Position numbers and translations under genes: made by a program. Below the pieces are notes generated by a model, which had not been told where the DNA came from, made no database searches, and saw only the letters and a list, made by a program, of their open reading frames with translations. A stretch of 64,000 bases of DNA, from NCBI RefSeq assembly GCF_019720915.1, contig NZ_JAHKSI010000001.1:2356001-2420000 (forward strand), read 5' to 3'. This DNA comes from Alkalihalobacillus sp. TS-13 (GTDB taxonomy: Bacteria; Bacillota; Bacilli; Bacillales; Fictibacillaceae). The first letter of the stretch is position 1. Each line of letters starts with the position of its first letter. Of the stretch, positions 35,984-44,501 are shown piece after piece.

Positions 35984-36023
35984 AAAAAAGCAGGCAAAAC
36001 CCCTTACAAAAGGATTCTGCCTA
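35984..36023 (-). terminator. terminator of the sigma-54 activator gene
   Basis: On the minus strand AGGCAGAATCC pairs with GGGGTTTTGCCT and is followed by GCTTTTTTG. It separates the activator gene from the ald promoter. Confidence 0.7.
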
Positions 36024-36101
36024 CAAGTAAATCGATTTAGAAGAATGGGAATTGTTATAAAACCGGCAATAGATCGTTAATATTTCGGCACCTATCGTCG
36101 A

Positions 36102-37481
36102 TTAGTTGATTCGATAGTGGTTCATTTTATTCTGTAATGTTTGTCGAGGAATCTCAAGCATCCTGGCGGCTTTGGATACATTTCCGCCGGTTAGAAGGAT
36201 AGCTTGTTCAATTCTAGCCTTTTCTAAATTCGCAATCTCATCTTTCAATGGTTTGATTTTGGTAGACGAAAACGATTGTTGGATATTCATCAAATGCTTG
36301 ATTTGCTGTTCCAAATGGTTGTATTGTAAAGTATCTTCACAAGGATCAGCCTGATTTAAAGCGTATTCGATCACATTTTCAAGCTCCCTGACATTTCCTG
36401 GCCAATCATAGCCCAGTAAAACTTCAAGAGAATTTCTTGAAATATGAGCAATATTCTTGTCATGGCCTTTATTTAATTTACTCACAAAATAATCAACCAA
36501 CAAAGGTATGTCTTTTTTCCTTTCACGTAATGGAGGAATCGCCAGCGTCATAACCCCGAGTCGGAAATAAAGATCTTGACGTAAACTTCCATCCCTTACG
36601 CATTGAGATGGGTGTATATTAGATGCCGTAATGATCCTGACATCAACCTTCCTCAGCTTTGTGTCCCCTAGCCTACGGACGTAACCATCCTCCAATACCC
36701 TTAACAGTTTTGCCTGAAGGTGAATGGGCATCGAATTTATCTCGTCAAGGAACAGGGTTCCTCCGTCAGCCAGTTCAAACAAGCCCGGATTGTCCTCAGC
36801 ACCTGTAAAACTTCCTCGTTTTGTGCCAAACAGAATACTTTCAATTAAACTCTCTGGGAGTGCAGCGCAATTCTGTGTAATGTATGGTTTTACAGAACGT
36901 CCACTCGCATTGTGTATTGCATGTGCAAACAATTCTTTGCCTGTCCCTGTTTCCCCGTATATAAAAACGGAAGAATCCCCACTTGCAAACTTCCTTGCAG
37001 ATTCCTTCAATTGAGTCATCACTTCATCATTGGTCACGATATCTTCAAAAGAATAAACCGCTCTTTCAGGGTTAATCCTCTTTTTTAACTGTCTGCTATC
37101 AAATGAGCTTGAATCAATCTCTATAACGGAACGGGGAAAATGCTCTGATTGGCTTATGTCCATTGAAAGTTCGATCGACCCGATTATTTTCCCATGGGCT
37201 TTTATCGGTAATGAAACATTTGTGGTTTCTTTTTCAATTCCTCTGAAATCAACAATACTTTGTTTAGCACGGAAAATCGGCTTACCGGTTTTCATCACAT
37301 TTAGAAGGGTGCTGGATCGTTCATCTAGTAAAGGAAAAGCAGAAAAAAGGTTTTGACCGATGATCTTCTCGTTTTCATCAATCTCCGTGTGAAACCTCGG
37401 ATTGAATTTAACGGTGAATAAAATCGTTCCTGATGTATCAATAATCGTTATGCCGTCTATATATTTTAACTGGTCCAGCAT
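36102..37481 (-). CDS. sigma-54-dependent transcriptional activator
   Basis: Enhancer-binding protein of about 459 residues. It has an N-terminal PAS-like sensor (1-120), then an AAA+ domain with Walker A GETGTGKE (about 177-184), the sigma-54 contact loop as GSFTGAED (the usual form is GAFTGA), Walker B GGTLFLDEIN and the arginine-finger region LRQDLYFRLGVM. A Fis-type HTH is at the C-terminus (GGNVSKAARMLEIPRQTLQN). The start is probably the ATG at 37481 (MLDQLKYIDG); a GTG two codons upstream adjoins the ribosome site. It resembles RocR/BkdR in layout. It is located upstream of ald, which has a -24/-12 promoter, so it probably activates ald-nhaC in response to alanine or a related metabolite. 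That effector is inferred. Confidence 0.9.
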   Translation of the reverse strand: MLDQLKYIDGITIIDTSGTILFTVKFNPRFHTEIDENEKIIGQNLFSAFPLLDERSSTLLNVMKTGKPIFRAKQSIVDFRGIEKETTNVSLPIKAHGKIIGSIELSMDISQSEHFPRSVIEIDSSSFDSRQLKKRINPERAVYSFEDIVTNDEVMTQLKESARKFASGDSSVFIYGETGTGKELFAHAIHNASGRSVKPYITQNCAALPESLIESILFGTKRGSFTGAEDNPGLFELADGGTLFLDEINSMPIHLQAKLLRVLEDGYVRRLGDTKLRKVDVRIITASNIHPSQCVRDGSLRQDLYFRLGVMTLAIPPLRERKKDIPLLVDYFVSKLNKGHDKNIAHISRNSLEVLLGYDWPGNVRELENVIEYALNQADPCEDTLQYNHLEQQIKHLMNIQQSFSSTKIKPLKDEIANLEKARIEQAILLTGGNVSKAARMLEIPRQTLQNKMNHYRIN

Positions 37482-37835
37482 TTTCACTCATCCCCATTTT
37501 ATTTGCTTCATTTGCCTACCATTTTACAGAACTTTCAATCAAAAAGCATCTGCACTAACCTTTCGTCTCAAGAAATACGTTTAAATACTATAGACGTCGT
37601 TTTTTACTCTCATCCATTTTGATTACAAAAAATCATGACTTTCACCATTCTTGAATCGAAATACTGTTTAAGTACATCTTTACATTTGGAGAACGGATAC
37701 CTTTTTGATTGGTCTCGCTACCTTTTGCCGAAAAAAAAGCTCCAGTTGTCAAACATTAGCTTGGGAGTTTATAAACACTCTGTTTGGTCAATGACTAATC
37801 TCATATAGATGGTTTGTTTTGGAGGCCTAATTTAA
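37482..37835. other. divergent gene-free region
   Basis: About 350 bp between the activator and the orphan gerAB. There is an A-rich tract near 37732-37740 followed by a weak hairpin (AGCTCC with GGGAG). No reliable promoter elements were recognised. Confidence 0.4.
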
Positions 37836-38936
37836 ATGGAGAAATCGAGTATTAATCCTTACCAGTTTTTCTCTTTAGTTGTCTTATTCGAGTTAGGAAC
37901 CGCACTTATTGTCCCTTTAGGAGTTGAGGCAAAACAGGACGCTTGGTTGGCAGAATTATTGGGGATGATAGGCGGTATCGTTTTATTACTTCAGTATTAT
38001 TATTTATATAGCCATTATCCAAATCTTCTACTGACAAGCTATCTTCAAAAAATTTTAGGGAAATATATTGGTTATATGATCGCTTTGTCATATATTTTAT
38101 TTTTTATATACGGAGCATCCAGGGATTTGCGGGAATCAAGTGAACTGTTTTTGATTGATTATAGTAAAACCCCTATGTCTGTACTGAGCGGAATCATAAT
38201 CCTTCTCGTTTGTTATGGGGTGTATCAAGGAATAGAAGTGCTGGCTAGAGCGGGTGAACTTTCTTTTATCTTAGTCATTACGATAGTGGTATTGACATTT
38301 TTTTTTACGATTGGTTCAAATATTGTTCGGTTCGAGAACTTGCTGCCTGTATTGGAAAATGGATGGAAGCCGGTTATAACAACGGCATTTCCTGACCGCG
38401 TTTTTTTTCCTTACGGTGAACTGATTTGTTTTACGGTAATTCTTCCCTACTTGAATCATTCGGAAAATGGGATGAAGCTTGGAATGATTGCCATGATTTT
38501 AAGTGGACTATTATTAACTATGACGATTGTGATTGAAATTGCTGTACTTGGTGTAAACGGATGGTCGACGTCTGTGTTTCCTTTTTTGAAATTAGTCGAA
38601 AAGATAAATATAGGAGGATTTGTACAAAGCTTAGAAGCTATTGCGATGATCGTCCTGATCGTAGGGGATTTTTTTAAGGTAGCTGTCTTTGGTTACGCAG
38701 CTGTGATAAGTACGACCGATTTGTTCAAGATGAAAAATCATCGTAAGGCCGTCTTACCTATAGGGGTGATGATATTTCTTACCTCGATGGTTGCAACCGA
38801 TAATTTTGTAGAGCACATCGAACAAGGGAAATTTGTTCTTAAATCGATCTTTCCATTGTTTGAATTTGTTATCCCATTTCTATTAGTCATAGTGGTTTTT
38901 ATCCGACAATTCATTAGAGGTAATAAACTTCATTAA
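37836..38936 (+). CDS. orphan spore germinant receptor B subunit (GerAB family)
   Basis: GerAB-type permease-like subunit, 366 residues, about ten membrane helices. It opens INPYQFFSLVVLFELGTALI with the GVEAKQDAWLAELLGMIGG loop shared with the B subunit at 28131-29240. GGAGG lies 10 nt before the ATG. No A or C subunit gene is next to it. It could be a stray duplicate that substitutes in the A-D-C-B receptor, or a leftover. A second, decayed copy of this very gene is at 32644-33212, which indicates local duplication. Confidence 0.87.
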   Translation: MEKSSINPYQFFSLVVLFELGTALIVPLGVEAKQDAWLAELLGMIGGIVLLLQYYYLYSHYPNLLLTSYLQKILGKYIGYMIALSYILFFIYGASRDLRESSELFLIDYSKTPMSVLSGIIILLVCYGVYQGIEVLARAGELSFILVITIVVLTFFFTIGSNIVRFENLLPVLENGWKPVITTAFPDRVFFPYGELICFTVILPYLNHSENGMKLGMIAMILSGLLLTMTIVIEIAVLGVNGWSTSVFPFLKLVEKINIGGFVQSLEAIAMIVLIVGDFFKVAVFGYAAVISTTDLFKMKNHRKAVLPIGVMIFLTSMVATDNFVEHIEQGKFVLKSIFPLFEFVIPFLLVIVVFIRQFIRGNKLH

Positions 38937-38975
38937 CAAATATGAATTTAACTGAAGGAAAACTAACATGACACC

Positions 38976-39190
38976 TTACTTTAGATCATCAACATCAAAA
39001 CGCTTTTCTAATGCTGCTACAGCTTCGATTTCCACCAATTGATTTGGATAGCCTAATACGGTAACTCCAGATATGGTGCTTGGAACATCATGAACACCAA
39101 ACTCATTTCTTATTGTTTCCCATGCAGCTACCAGATCTGATCGGTTTTGAGATGCTACTAGGACCCTGGTATATACAATGTCATTCAATG
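38976..39190 (-). pseudogene. RidA-family fragment (C-terminal half)
   Basis: An open stretch of 70 residues, starting at a TTG, reads LNDIVYTRVLVASQNRSDLV and continues to VLGYPNQLVEIEAVAALEKR. It matches the C-terminal half of RidA/YjgF enamine deaminases. Upstream the frame continues GRVSGAS but then meets a TAA, and the N-terminal half (about 60 residues) is absent. The DNA just upstream encodes a different protein family, so this is a truncated remnant. Confidence 0.75.
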
Positions 39191-39325
39191 AGGCACCACT
39201 GACTCTGCCGCTTTATGGCTGAGCTGATTATACGAATTTTATCGATAACGGTTAAGGCTTCAGGTCCTGACATTGGATAGATCTTGCCCGAGTGCCCTTT
39301 AGAAGTTAAGATGTTTGCCGATACA
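39191..39325 (-). pseudogene. NmrA-like NAD(P)-binding protein fragment
   Basis: One frame reads VVSANILTSKGHSGKIYPMS then GPEALTVIDKI, the typical tail region of NmrA/SDR-type NAD(P)-binding oxidoreductases. There is no start, no Rossmann motif and an upstream stop. It abuts the RidA remnant directly, so a large deletion has probably fused two genes. Confidence 0.5.
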
Positions 39326-39327
39326 AC

Positions 39328-39618
39328 CTAAATTAAGTCATCCCGTTCTAGCGCTTTTCTTCGTGTATTTTTCATTCTAGATATCTGTTGTTCTAGTTGG
39401 GTTTTTGCAGCTGATAAAGCTTCCATTTGACTGTGAGCTTCTTGTAATTTTTCTTGATACATTTCAAGCAATTCGTCGCAATACTCGTCTTTTCCCTTAA
39501 TTTCTTTACTCTCAGGGCGTTCACAGAACAAAATTGACTTAACTTGCTCTGTCGTAAGCCCTATCCTAAATACATTTGGATGGTTTGAATTTCTCCAATA
39601 ACAGATTCATCGAACTCA
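39328..39618 (-). pseudogene. MerR-family regulator fragment
   Basis: The 3' part of a MerR-type regulator. FDESVIGEIQTIQMYLG is in one frame. After a frameshift near 39570 it continues GLTTEQVKSILFCERPE and then a long coiled-coil dimerisation helix (DELLEMYQEKLQEAHSQMEA). The DNA-binding helix-turn-helix half is missing because the next gene's upstream region begins there. It is non-functional as it stands. Confidence 0.7.
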
Positions 39619-39640
39619 AAAGCAAAGGGAGAATTGATCA

Positions 39641-40037
39641 ATGGCAAACTTATATCCTTACATATTCAGCGAGGATGCAAAAAGACAAGCAGACTTTTAT
39701 GCCCAAACTTTACAAGGAGAGGTTGTAAGTGTTCAAACCTTTGACCAAGCACCGGGTTCTCCACCAGAAATTGCAGAGAAAGGATGCATCTGACTCTACA
39801 GGTTGCAGGTCAAACATTTTTTTGGCTGATGCTGTTAAAGAACCCGTTCACAAGGGAAGCAATTTGAATCTTGTCCTTGAGTACAAATCAGAAGATGAAG
39901 CACGTGAAGCATTTGAAGGACTATCTGATGGCGGAAACGTATTAATGCCATTTGAAAAGGTATTTTGGGGTGCAATGTTCGGTCGACTCGAGGATCAATA
40001 CGGTGGTATATGGCAAATTACGACAGAACATGAGTAA
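39641..40037 (+). pseudogene. frameshifted VOC/PhnB-like (glyoxalase fold) protein
   Basis: The product would be about 132 residues of the PhnB/VOC type. It begins MANLYPYIFSEDAKRQADFY after GGGAG. The frame breaks at about 39782 (one base missing before MHLTLQVAGQTFF) and again in a run of seven T at 39817-39823, where eight would keep frame. It then continues LADAVKEPVHKGSNLNLVLE to FGRLEDQYGGIWQITTEHE. The end is intact. The T-run could be a sequencing error or a slippage site, but the first break makes a pseudogene likely. Confidence 0.8.
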
Positions 40038-40537
40038 AAACCCTAAAGAAGGTTTTAAATATCATATAATCGGGTAATGTATTACGTCCGGCATCTATCC
40101 CAGTGCCGGACTACACAGGATTCCCCTGCTTTCTATACATAATAGATCGTGGGGGAAACTTTTTTCGTTCCTCTCTCCCCAAGCCACCCTCCCTATCGCT
40201 TTTATCACAAACTTTGCACATACCACATTGTTACGAACAACTTTCCTTTGCAGAATTACCATTAATCGTCATTAAAGACATTATTTTTCAAAATCGATCC
40301 GATTAAAAAAATACCGGACACCTGAGACCCTATTTCACCTAAATGGTGGTAAATCAACTGTTAAATGCATAATTAACGAACCTCATGTCTGTGAATTTTC
40401 TGCACTTCTCTTTTTCCCGGTGTGAGTTCGTATCCCTGCAAAACGAAAGCCATTATATAAAATAATTTATAGCTTTTAAAACTTTTCCTATGGTACAAAG
40501 GTATTACATATGAGAAAGAAAAAAGGGGAGATCCCAG
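40038..40537. other. gene-free stretch with hairpin, repeat B unit and sigma promoter
   Basis: GTCCGGCA (40086-40093) pairs perfectly with TGCCGGAC (40104-40111). A single family B unit (ACCGGACACCTGAGACCCTA) lies near 40312-40332. The right end holds the probable ECF promoter. No gene is seen. Confidence 0.5.
40478..40506 (+). promoter_or_regulatory. probable autoregulated ECF sigma promoter
   Basis: TAAAAC (40478-40483), 17-bp spacer, GGTATT (40501-40506). This approximates the TGAAAC-N16/17-CGTATA form used by Bacillus ECF sigma factors and lies 31 bp before the sigma gene start. Confidence 0.45.
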
Positions 40538-41071
40538 TTGGATAAAAAAACGATAAAAAAGATAAAAAAAGGCGACAGAAAAGCTTTCCGAGCCTTATAC
40601 GACGAGTATTATCAAGCAGCGATGAGAGCGTCGATGTCGATGTTGAAAAATGAATCTGACGCCTCAGATGCAGTACAGGAAACCTTCATCCGTGTTTACA
40701 AAGGCATTCATACTTATAATGATTCTAAACCTTTCAAACCGTGGTTTTACCGCATTTTGACAAACGAAGTCCGCCGCTTGATCAGCAAACGCAAACCTGA
40801 AACCGATATCGATCAAGTTCCGCAAAGCGCATATGAGGACAAGGCAACTCAACCTGCCACTGATAATGAAATCCTTGATGAAGCGATGGAAAAATTGAAA
40901 GAAGACCATCGAGAAGCACTCGTGCTGAAATATGTGGAAGGCTTGACTGAAAAAGAAATGTCGTCAGTACTTGAAATCAGTATCGGTGCTGTGAAATCAA
41001 GGCTTTTTCAAGCTCGCAAGCTGCTGAGAGAAGAATTAAGGGGAGATTACCATGGACAAGAGCAAGTTTGA
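40538..41071 (+). CDS. ECF-type RNA polymerase sigma factor
   Basis: Group 4 sigma factor of 177 residues. Region 2 is at about 15-85 (YDEYYQAAMRASMSMLKNES, DASDAVQETFIRVYKGI, WFYRILTNEVRRLI) and region 4 at about 115-170 (HREALVLKYVEGLTEKEMSS, GAVKSRLFQARKLLREEL). It starts with TTG after GGGGAG. The anti-sigma gene overlaps its end by 20 bp, so the pair is translationally coupled. An ECF-like promoter precedes it, suggesting autoregulation by envelope or similar stress. It cannot be matched to a particular named sigma factor from sequence alone. Confidence 0.92.
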   Translation: MDKKTIKKIKKGDRKAFRALYDEYYQAAMRASMSMLKNESDASDAVQETFIRVYKGIHTYNDSKPFKPWFYRILTNEVRRLISKRKPETDIDQVPQSAYEDKATQPATDNEILDEAMEKLKEDHREALVLKYVEGLTEKEMSSVLEISIGAVKSRLFQARKLLREELRGDYHGQEQV

Positions 41072-41774
41072 TGATATGTTGGAGGCAAAATTGAAGCAGG
41101 AATATGAAATAAACGAACTAGAAAAAGAAAAAACGTGGAAATCGATTGAAGATGAGCTGGATTTCGTCACGCCAAAAAAGAAAAAATCAAAATGGATCGG
41201 GTTCGCAGCAACGGTAGCAGCAGCTGTACTGCTCGCCATCGGTCTTTTGAATACCACACCAGGATACGCTCTCGTCGATAAAGTAAAAGAATGGTTCGCA
41301 CCAGAAAAAGAAGTGAATATTCCAATCGAAGGTACTGAAGAAGAAGGAACAGCTTCTCTAAACGATAGTATTGAACACGGATATGTCATCTATGTAGATG
41401 AAGAGCGTTACAAGATGGAAAAACACGAAGATTACGATATTATCACAACAAAAGAACCGCTGCCAGAACAATACCCTGAAGTGTTCATGAAGATCATCAG
41501 AAAAAAAGAGCAATCTGTTGAAGATACAATTAGCCAGTTGGAAGCAGAACACGGCTTTACTTTTGAACAAACCGACTATCCGATTGATTCCCAAACCGCT
41601 CGTACATTAAACGGCAACAACTGGGACAGTGTCATCAACCGATACTTCGTCATCCCAGATGAAGACGGTGGCTCATACATCTTCCACCAACGCTACTTCC
41701 TCGAAGCAGAAGAAGGACACGGCGTACGCCTCAGTGAAATGATGAAGAACTTCGAGATTGTGGAAGAAGAATAG
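41052..41774 (+). CDS. membrane-anchored anti-sigma factor
   Basis: This 240-residue protein has a cytoplasmic N-terminal part (about 1-48, highly charged), one membrane helix at about 49-70 (GFAATVAAAVLLAIGLL) and an extracytoplasmic domain of about 165 residues. The zinc-finger HxxxCxxC motif of the ZAS class is absent, so it resembles the non-ZAS, RsiV/DUF-type anti-sigma proteins. The overlap with the sigma gene supports the role. The start ATG follows AGGGGAG inside the sigma gene. The signal it senses is unknown. Confidence 0.82.
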   Translation: MDKSKFDDMLEAKLKQEYEINELEKEKTWKSIEDELDFVTPKKKKSKWIGFAATVAAAVLLAIGLLNTTPGYALVDKVKEWFAPEKEVNIPIEGTEEEGTASLNDSIEHGYVIYVDEERYKMEKHEDYDIITTKEPLPEQYPEVFMKIIRKKEQSVEDTISQLEAEHGFTFEQTDYPIDSQTARTLNGNNWDSVINRYFVIPDEDGGSYIFHQRYFLEAEEGHGVRLSEMMKNFEIVEEE

Positions 41775-41818
41775 TTTTATAAGAAGGTTTTGTTAAATAT
41801 ACTGTTGGTTACTGACTA

Positions 41819-41937
41819 AGTTTGATTGAAGTGAAATTTGCAACACTCCTGCGGGAAAAGCGAGCCAGGCGAGACACTCGCGAGGAGGCTTACCCGATCG
41901 CCCGCTAAGGGGGAATAAATTTCGCCAAAACCAACAA
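41819..41937 (+). repeat. repeat family A, copy 5 (short form)
   Basis: AGTTTGATTGAAGTGAAATT, CAACACTCCTGCGGGAAAAG, CCAGGCGAGACACTCGCGAG, GAGGCTTACCCGATCGCCCG, then GGGAATAAATTTCGCC and a CAACAATAA end. This short form lacks the long inner modules and clearly shows inverted ends (GTGAAATT and AATTTCGC). Confidence 0.8.
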
Positions 41938-42068
41938 TAAAGTATAAAAAAGCCTATAAGAAAAGAAGCTTGGGATTTGAATAAAGGGTTCCGTTTAGAG
42001 GTGCGAAATCAAAAATAACGACATAATGACACACGTTTTGACATTGAAACTGGCATAGAGTATATAAA

Positions 42069-42098
42069 AAAAGACTCGTTATTGACGAGTCTTTTGTC
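42069..42098. terminator. terminator between the anti-sigma gene and dinB
   Basis: AAAAGACTCGT (42069-42079) pairs perfectly with ACGAGTCTTTT (42085-42095), loop TATTG. It is bidirectional, between the convergent anti-sigma and DinB genes. Confidence 0.8.
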
Positions 42099-42210
42099 TA
42101 TGCAGAAAGCGATTTTTATTTTCTTCTTATTCCAATTAAAGCTCCCCTATAATGGAATAACGAGCGCAACCCAATACTTTAGAATTGCGCCCTATAGCGG
42201 AATATACAAA

Positions 42211-42747
42211 TTATTCTCGCTCCTTTGGCCAAGAGCCTTGTTGTTTGCGAATTAATACAATTTGCCCTATATGGTATACGTTGTGCAAAATTTGACGAGC
42301 CAGACCCCCAACAAGTTCCTCTTCCAGCTGACTGTCATTAACTTGTGCCAGTGATTTACGTAAATTTTCACAAATTACGCGTGTTTCTGCCAAGACTGCC
42401 TTCCATTTTTCAGAATCTGCTGGGTCCCCGATATCTCCAAATGTATTCTCTGCCAGGACTGCCTTCCATTTAGAATCTGCTGGTTCCCCGATATCTCCAA
42501 ATGTAGCCTTGTTATTAGATGCCTTTTTTCTAGGCGTTGTGTCATTGATTTGTCTAACAAGTAGGGCGTTGTAATAATTTAGATGATTCACAGTTTGCCA
42601 AATTGTATTCCCTCCTCCTGGGGGCTGCCAGCTTGCATCTGTGGAATTTAAACCCTCAAGAGCAGATTCTAAAGGTAAAAACCAGGTCTCAGTATCCCAA
42701 CTAAAGTCATATTCCATGCGAAAAATATCCATCAGTTCTAGGTTCAT
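42211..42747 (-). CDS. DinB-family protein with an internal tandem duplication
   Basis: This 178-residue member of the DinB/DUF1572 four-helix bundle family consists of putative metal-dependent thiol-transfer enzymes and is often stress-related. Family histidines are likely in VNHLNYYN and at the C-terminus (ILHNVYHIGQIVLIRKQQGS). The segment FGDIGEPADSKWKAVLAE is repeated immediately as FGDIGDPADSEKWKAVLAE, so about 20 residues are duplicated in frame. This lengthens a family usually around 150-160 residues. GAGGGGAG is 7 nt before the ATG. The extra repeat sits in the loop before the third helix and may or may not be tolerated. Confidence 0.82.
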   Translation of the reverse strand: MNLELMDIFRMEYDFSWDTETWFLPLESALEGLNSTDASWQPPGGGNTIWQTVNHLNYYNALLVRQINDTTPRKKASNNKATFGDIGEPADSKWKAVLAENTFGDIGDPADSEKWKAVLAETRVICENLRKSLAQVNDSQLEEELVGGLARQILHNVYHIGQIVLIRKQQGSWPKERE

Positions 42748-42764
42748 TTGCTTTCTCCCCTCAT

Positions 42765-43103
42765 ACGATTATTGTAACCTCAGGTAATTCATACTTGTTA
42801 TCCGCAGCAACGAACGTGACCTACGATATTGTTGGCAAATACATTAATAAAGAGGCAAGTGATAAACAGCTGCTAAAATTTCATCATAGTCCTCGGGGCT
42901 TTTGCTTATCTCTTAATTAGTTATTTTCCAACTGTCTTATCGGTTCTGCATACACCGTGTATGGCGCGGGACTCACCCCAGCTCTACTAGCTGTATTCTT
43001 TTGGAAAAAGGTTAATAGAGCCGGTGGACTTGCGTCAATGATTGCTGGAGTAGTAATAACCACAATGATTTGGGAAATACCATTATCAAAACCTTATGAT
43101 TAA
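42765..43103 (+). pseudogene. sodium:solute symporter (SSS family) fragment
   Basis: The C-terminal third of an SSS-family carrier is spread over three frames. IVTSGNSYLLSAATNVTYDI continues to VGKYINKEASDKQLLKF. Then comes AFAYLLISYFPTVLSVLH, then TVYGAGLTPALLAVFFWKKV and on to AGGLASMIAGVVITTMIWEI, ending at the TAA at 43101. There is no start and at least two frameshifts. It is a clear pseudogene. Confidence 0.85.
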
Positions 43104-43284
43104 ATAGTGTTGTAATTGCCTTAAATCCTTTTTGTCCAAGAATATCCCTCTTTACATTTCCTTATTCCACACTCCTGCCCCTTTTCTTATGTAATAAGAG
43201 CGATCCTTTGTGCAGGATTCGCCTCCCTATTGCTGCAGATCGTTCAACTAAACAAAACACCAAATTATAATTCTTTTATATCAT

Positions 43285-43815
43285 TTACAAGTTCAGGCAA
43301 TCCATTAATGAAGTAATGTTCATCACCATCAAGTGTTCGGGTAATTGCCTGTGGAAGCTTTTCTTTGTAGTGTCCAAGGTGTGAAGATGGACTATTTCAT
43401 CGTCACAGCTGTGATAGAAGAACATCTCCGATTTCTGAGAGAAATTTGAAGCAAAATTATCTGGCAATAAATATTCCTCGACCTGCCAATCATCGTCCTT
43501 ACCCCAAAATGGGGATGCAATCATAAACAATCCGGAAATGGATTGTTTCAAAGCTTTCTCGGAAAGATATTTCAACAGAACTGACCCACCCAAAGAATGA
43601 CCAATGAGAATTATCTCCCCTTCTAATTCAGCGAATACTACGTTAAGCTGACCTTTCCAAAGCGTATACTCAGGATTTTCTGGATTAGGCATTTTGGGAA
43701 TTAACAAGTTGTATTCATCACCGAGCATCTCCTTTAAATATCCTATCAGATCGTTACTTCCTTGATGAAGACCCTGTACTCCTGCACTATGAATGAATAG
43801 CACTTGTTTCTTCAT
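43285..43815 (-). CDS. alpha/beta hydrolase (RBBP9/YdeN type) with C-terminal frameshift
   Basis: Small serine hydrolase of about 176 residues. The nucleophile motif is IGHSLGGS (about residues 71-78), and the sequence opens KKQVLFIHSAGVQGLHQGSN. The Asp/His of the triad should be near EIVHLH. Around position 43385 the frame appears to lose one base. In the alternative frame the DNA reads HYKEKLPQAITRTLDGDEHY and FINGLPELVNDIKEL to a TAA at 43265, which is a normal family C-terminus. As read here the last 30 residues are off-frame. It may be a recent pseudogene or a sequencing error. GGGAG precedes the ATG. Confidence 0.75.
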   Translation of the reverse strand: MKKQVLFIHSAGVQGLHQGSNDLIGYLKEMLGDEYNLLIPKMPNPENPEYTLWKGQLNVVFAELEGEIILIGHSLGGSVLLKYLSEKALKQSISGLFMIASPFWGKDDDWQVEEYLLPDNFASNFSQKSEMFFYHSCDDEIVHLHTLDTTKKSFHRQLPEHLMVMNITSLMDCLNL

Positions 43816-44269
43816 TTTGTTTACTCCCTTTTCTTGAGATATGGACTTCTTCCCGAATTACTACGTTTTCACCTTTTCGTGAGAAACAATAATTGGGTAA
43901 AAATCTTTTTAATAGTGGTTAAATTATACAAGAGTACTACCCTTCTATAGAATGACTTCAGAATCCATTTACTCCGTTAATGCTGACCCTTAACGGAATT
44001 ACAATATTCATTTATCCATCCTTATTTTACCACAAGAAAGAGCTGCCAAAGAAAAATGACATCAAAAATCGCAGCACAATCAGCATACATTTTGACAACC
44101 TCCCTGGATCGTACAATACCTGTTATCCAATGAAACATTTGCTCATTAAATCTTTGAGAAACCCTGAAAGTAAATCAATGTCATTTTTTAGGTTAGGCAC
44201 CCAAAAACGGAACCCGTTAGGATTTGAACAAATCTTCTTTTTCCCATCCTGAATCATTTCTATAATCCT

Positions 44270-44318
44270 AGAAATTTTTGCATTTTTCCCAGAAATTTTT
44301 CGATAATTCCAGAAATCC
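44270..44318 (+). repeat. helically phased short repeats
   Basis: AGAAATTTTT occurs at 44270 and 44291, and AGAAATCCC at 44311, with spacings of 21 and 20 bp (two helical turns). Such phasing can reflect multiple binding sites or DNA curvature. It lies 180 bp upstream of the operator for the YhgE gene. Confidence 0.4.
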
Positions 44319-44501
44319 CTACAACTATACTATAAATCACTCTACAACTTTTTTTATCAGCGCACAGCCACTTTCCCTTCACAAAATGGAAATAATATCT
44401 TGATATACTACTTTTGTTGTACAGGTGCTAGTACGATGTGTGTGATTATCGCGCAGGTACTAGAAACTTTTATTTTTTTAGAATATTATGATTATTAACA
44501 A

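Larger units (their letters stand above)
41775..42210. other. gene-free stretch with repeat and terminator
   Basis: A family A repeat (41819-41937) and a terminator (42069-42098), listed separately. The rest is AT-rich sequence with no gene. Confidence 0.5.

Noticed and set aside
44190-44240. tRNA-like T-loop (GTTCAAATCC on the minus strand)
   Set aside because: The T-stem does not pair, and no D-arm, anticodon arm or acceptor stem fits.
43980-44252. 90-residue plus-strand frame upstream of the YhgE gene
   Set aside because: Poor ribosome site, unconvincing low-conservation-looking translation and no recognisable motif.
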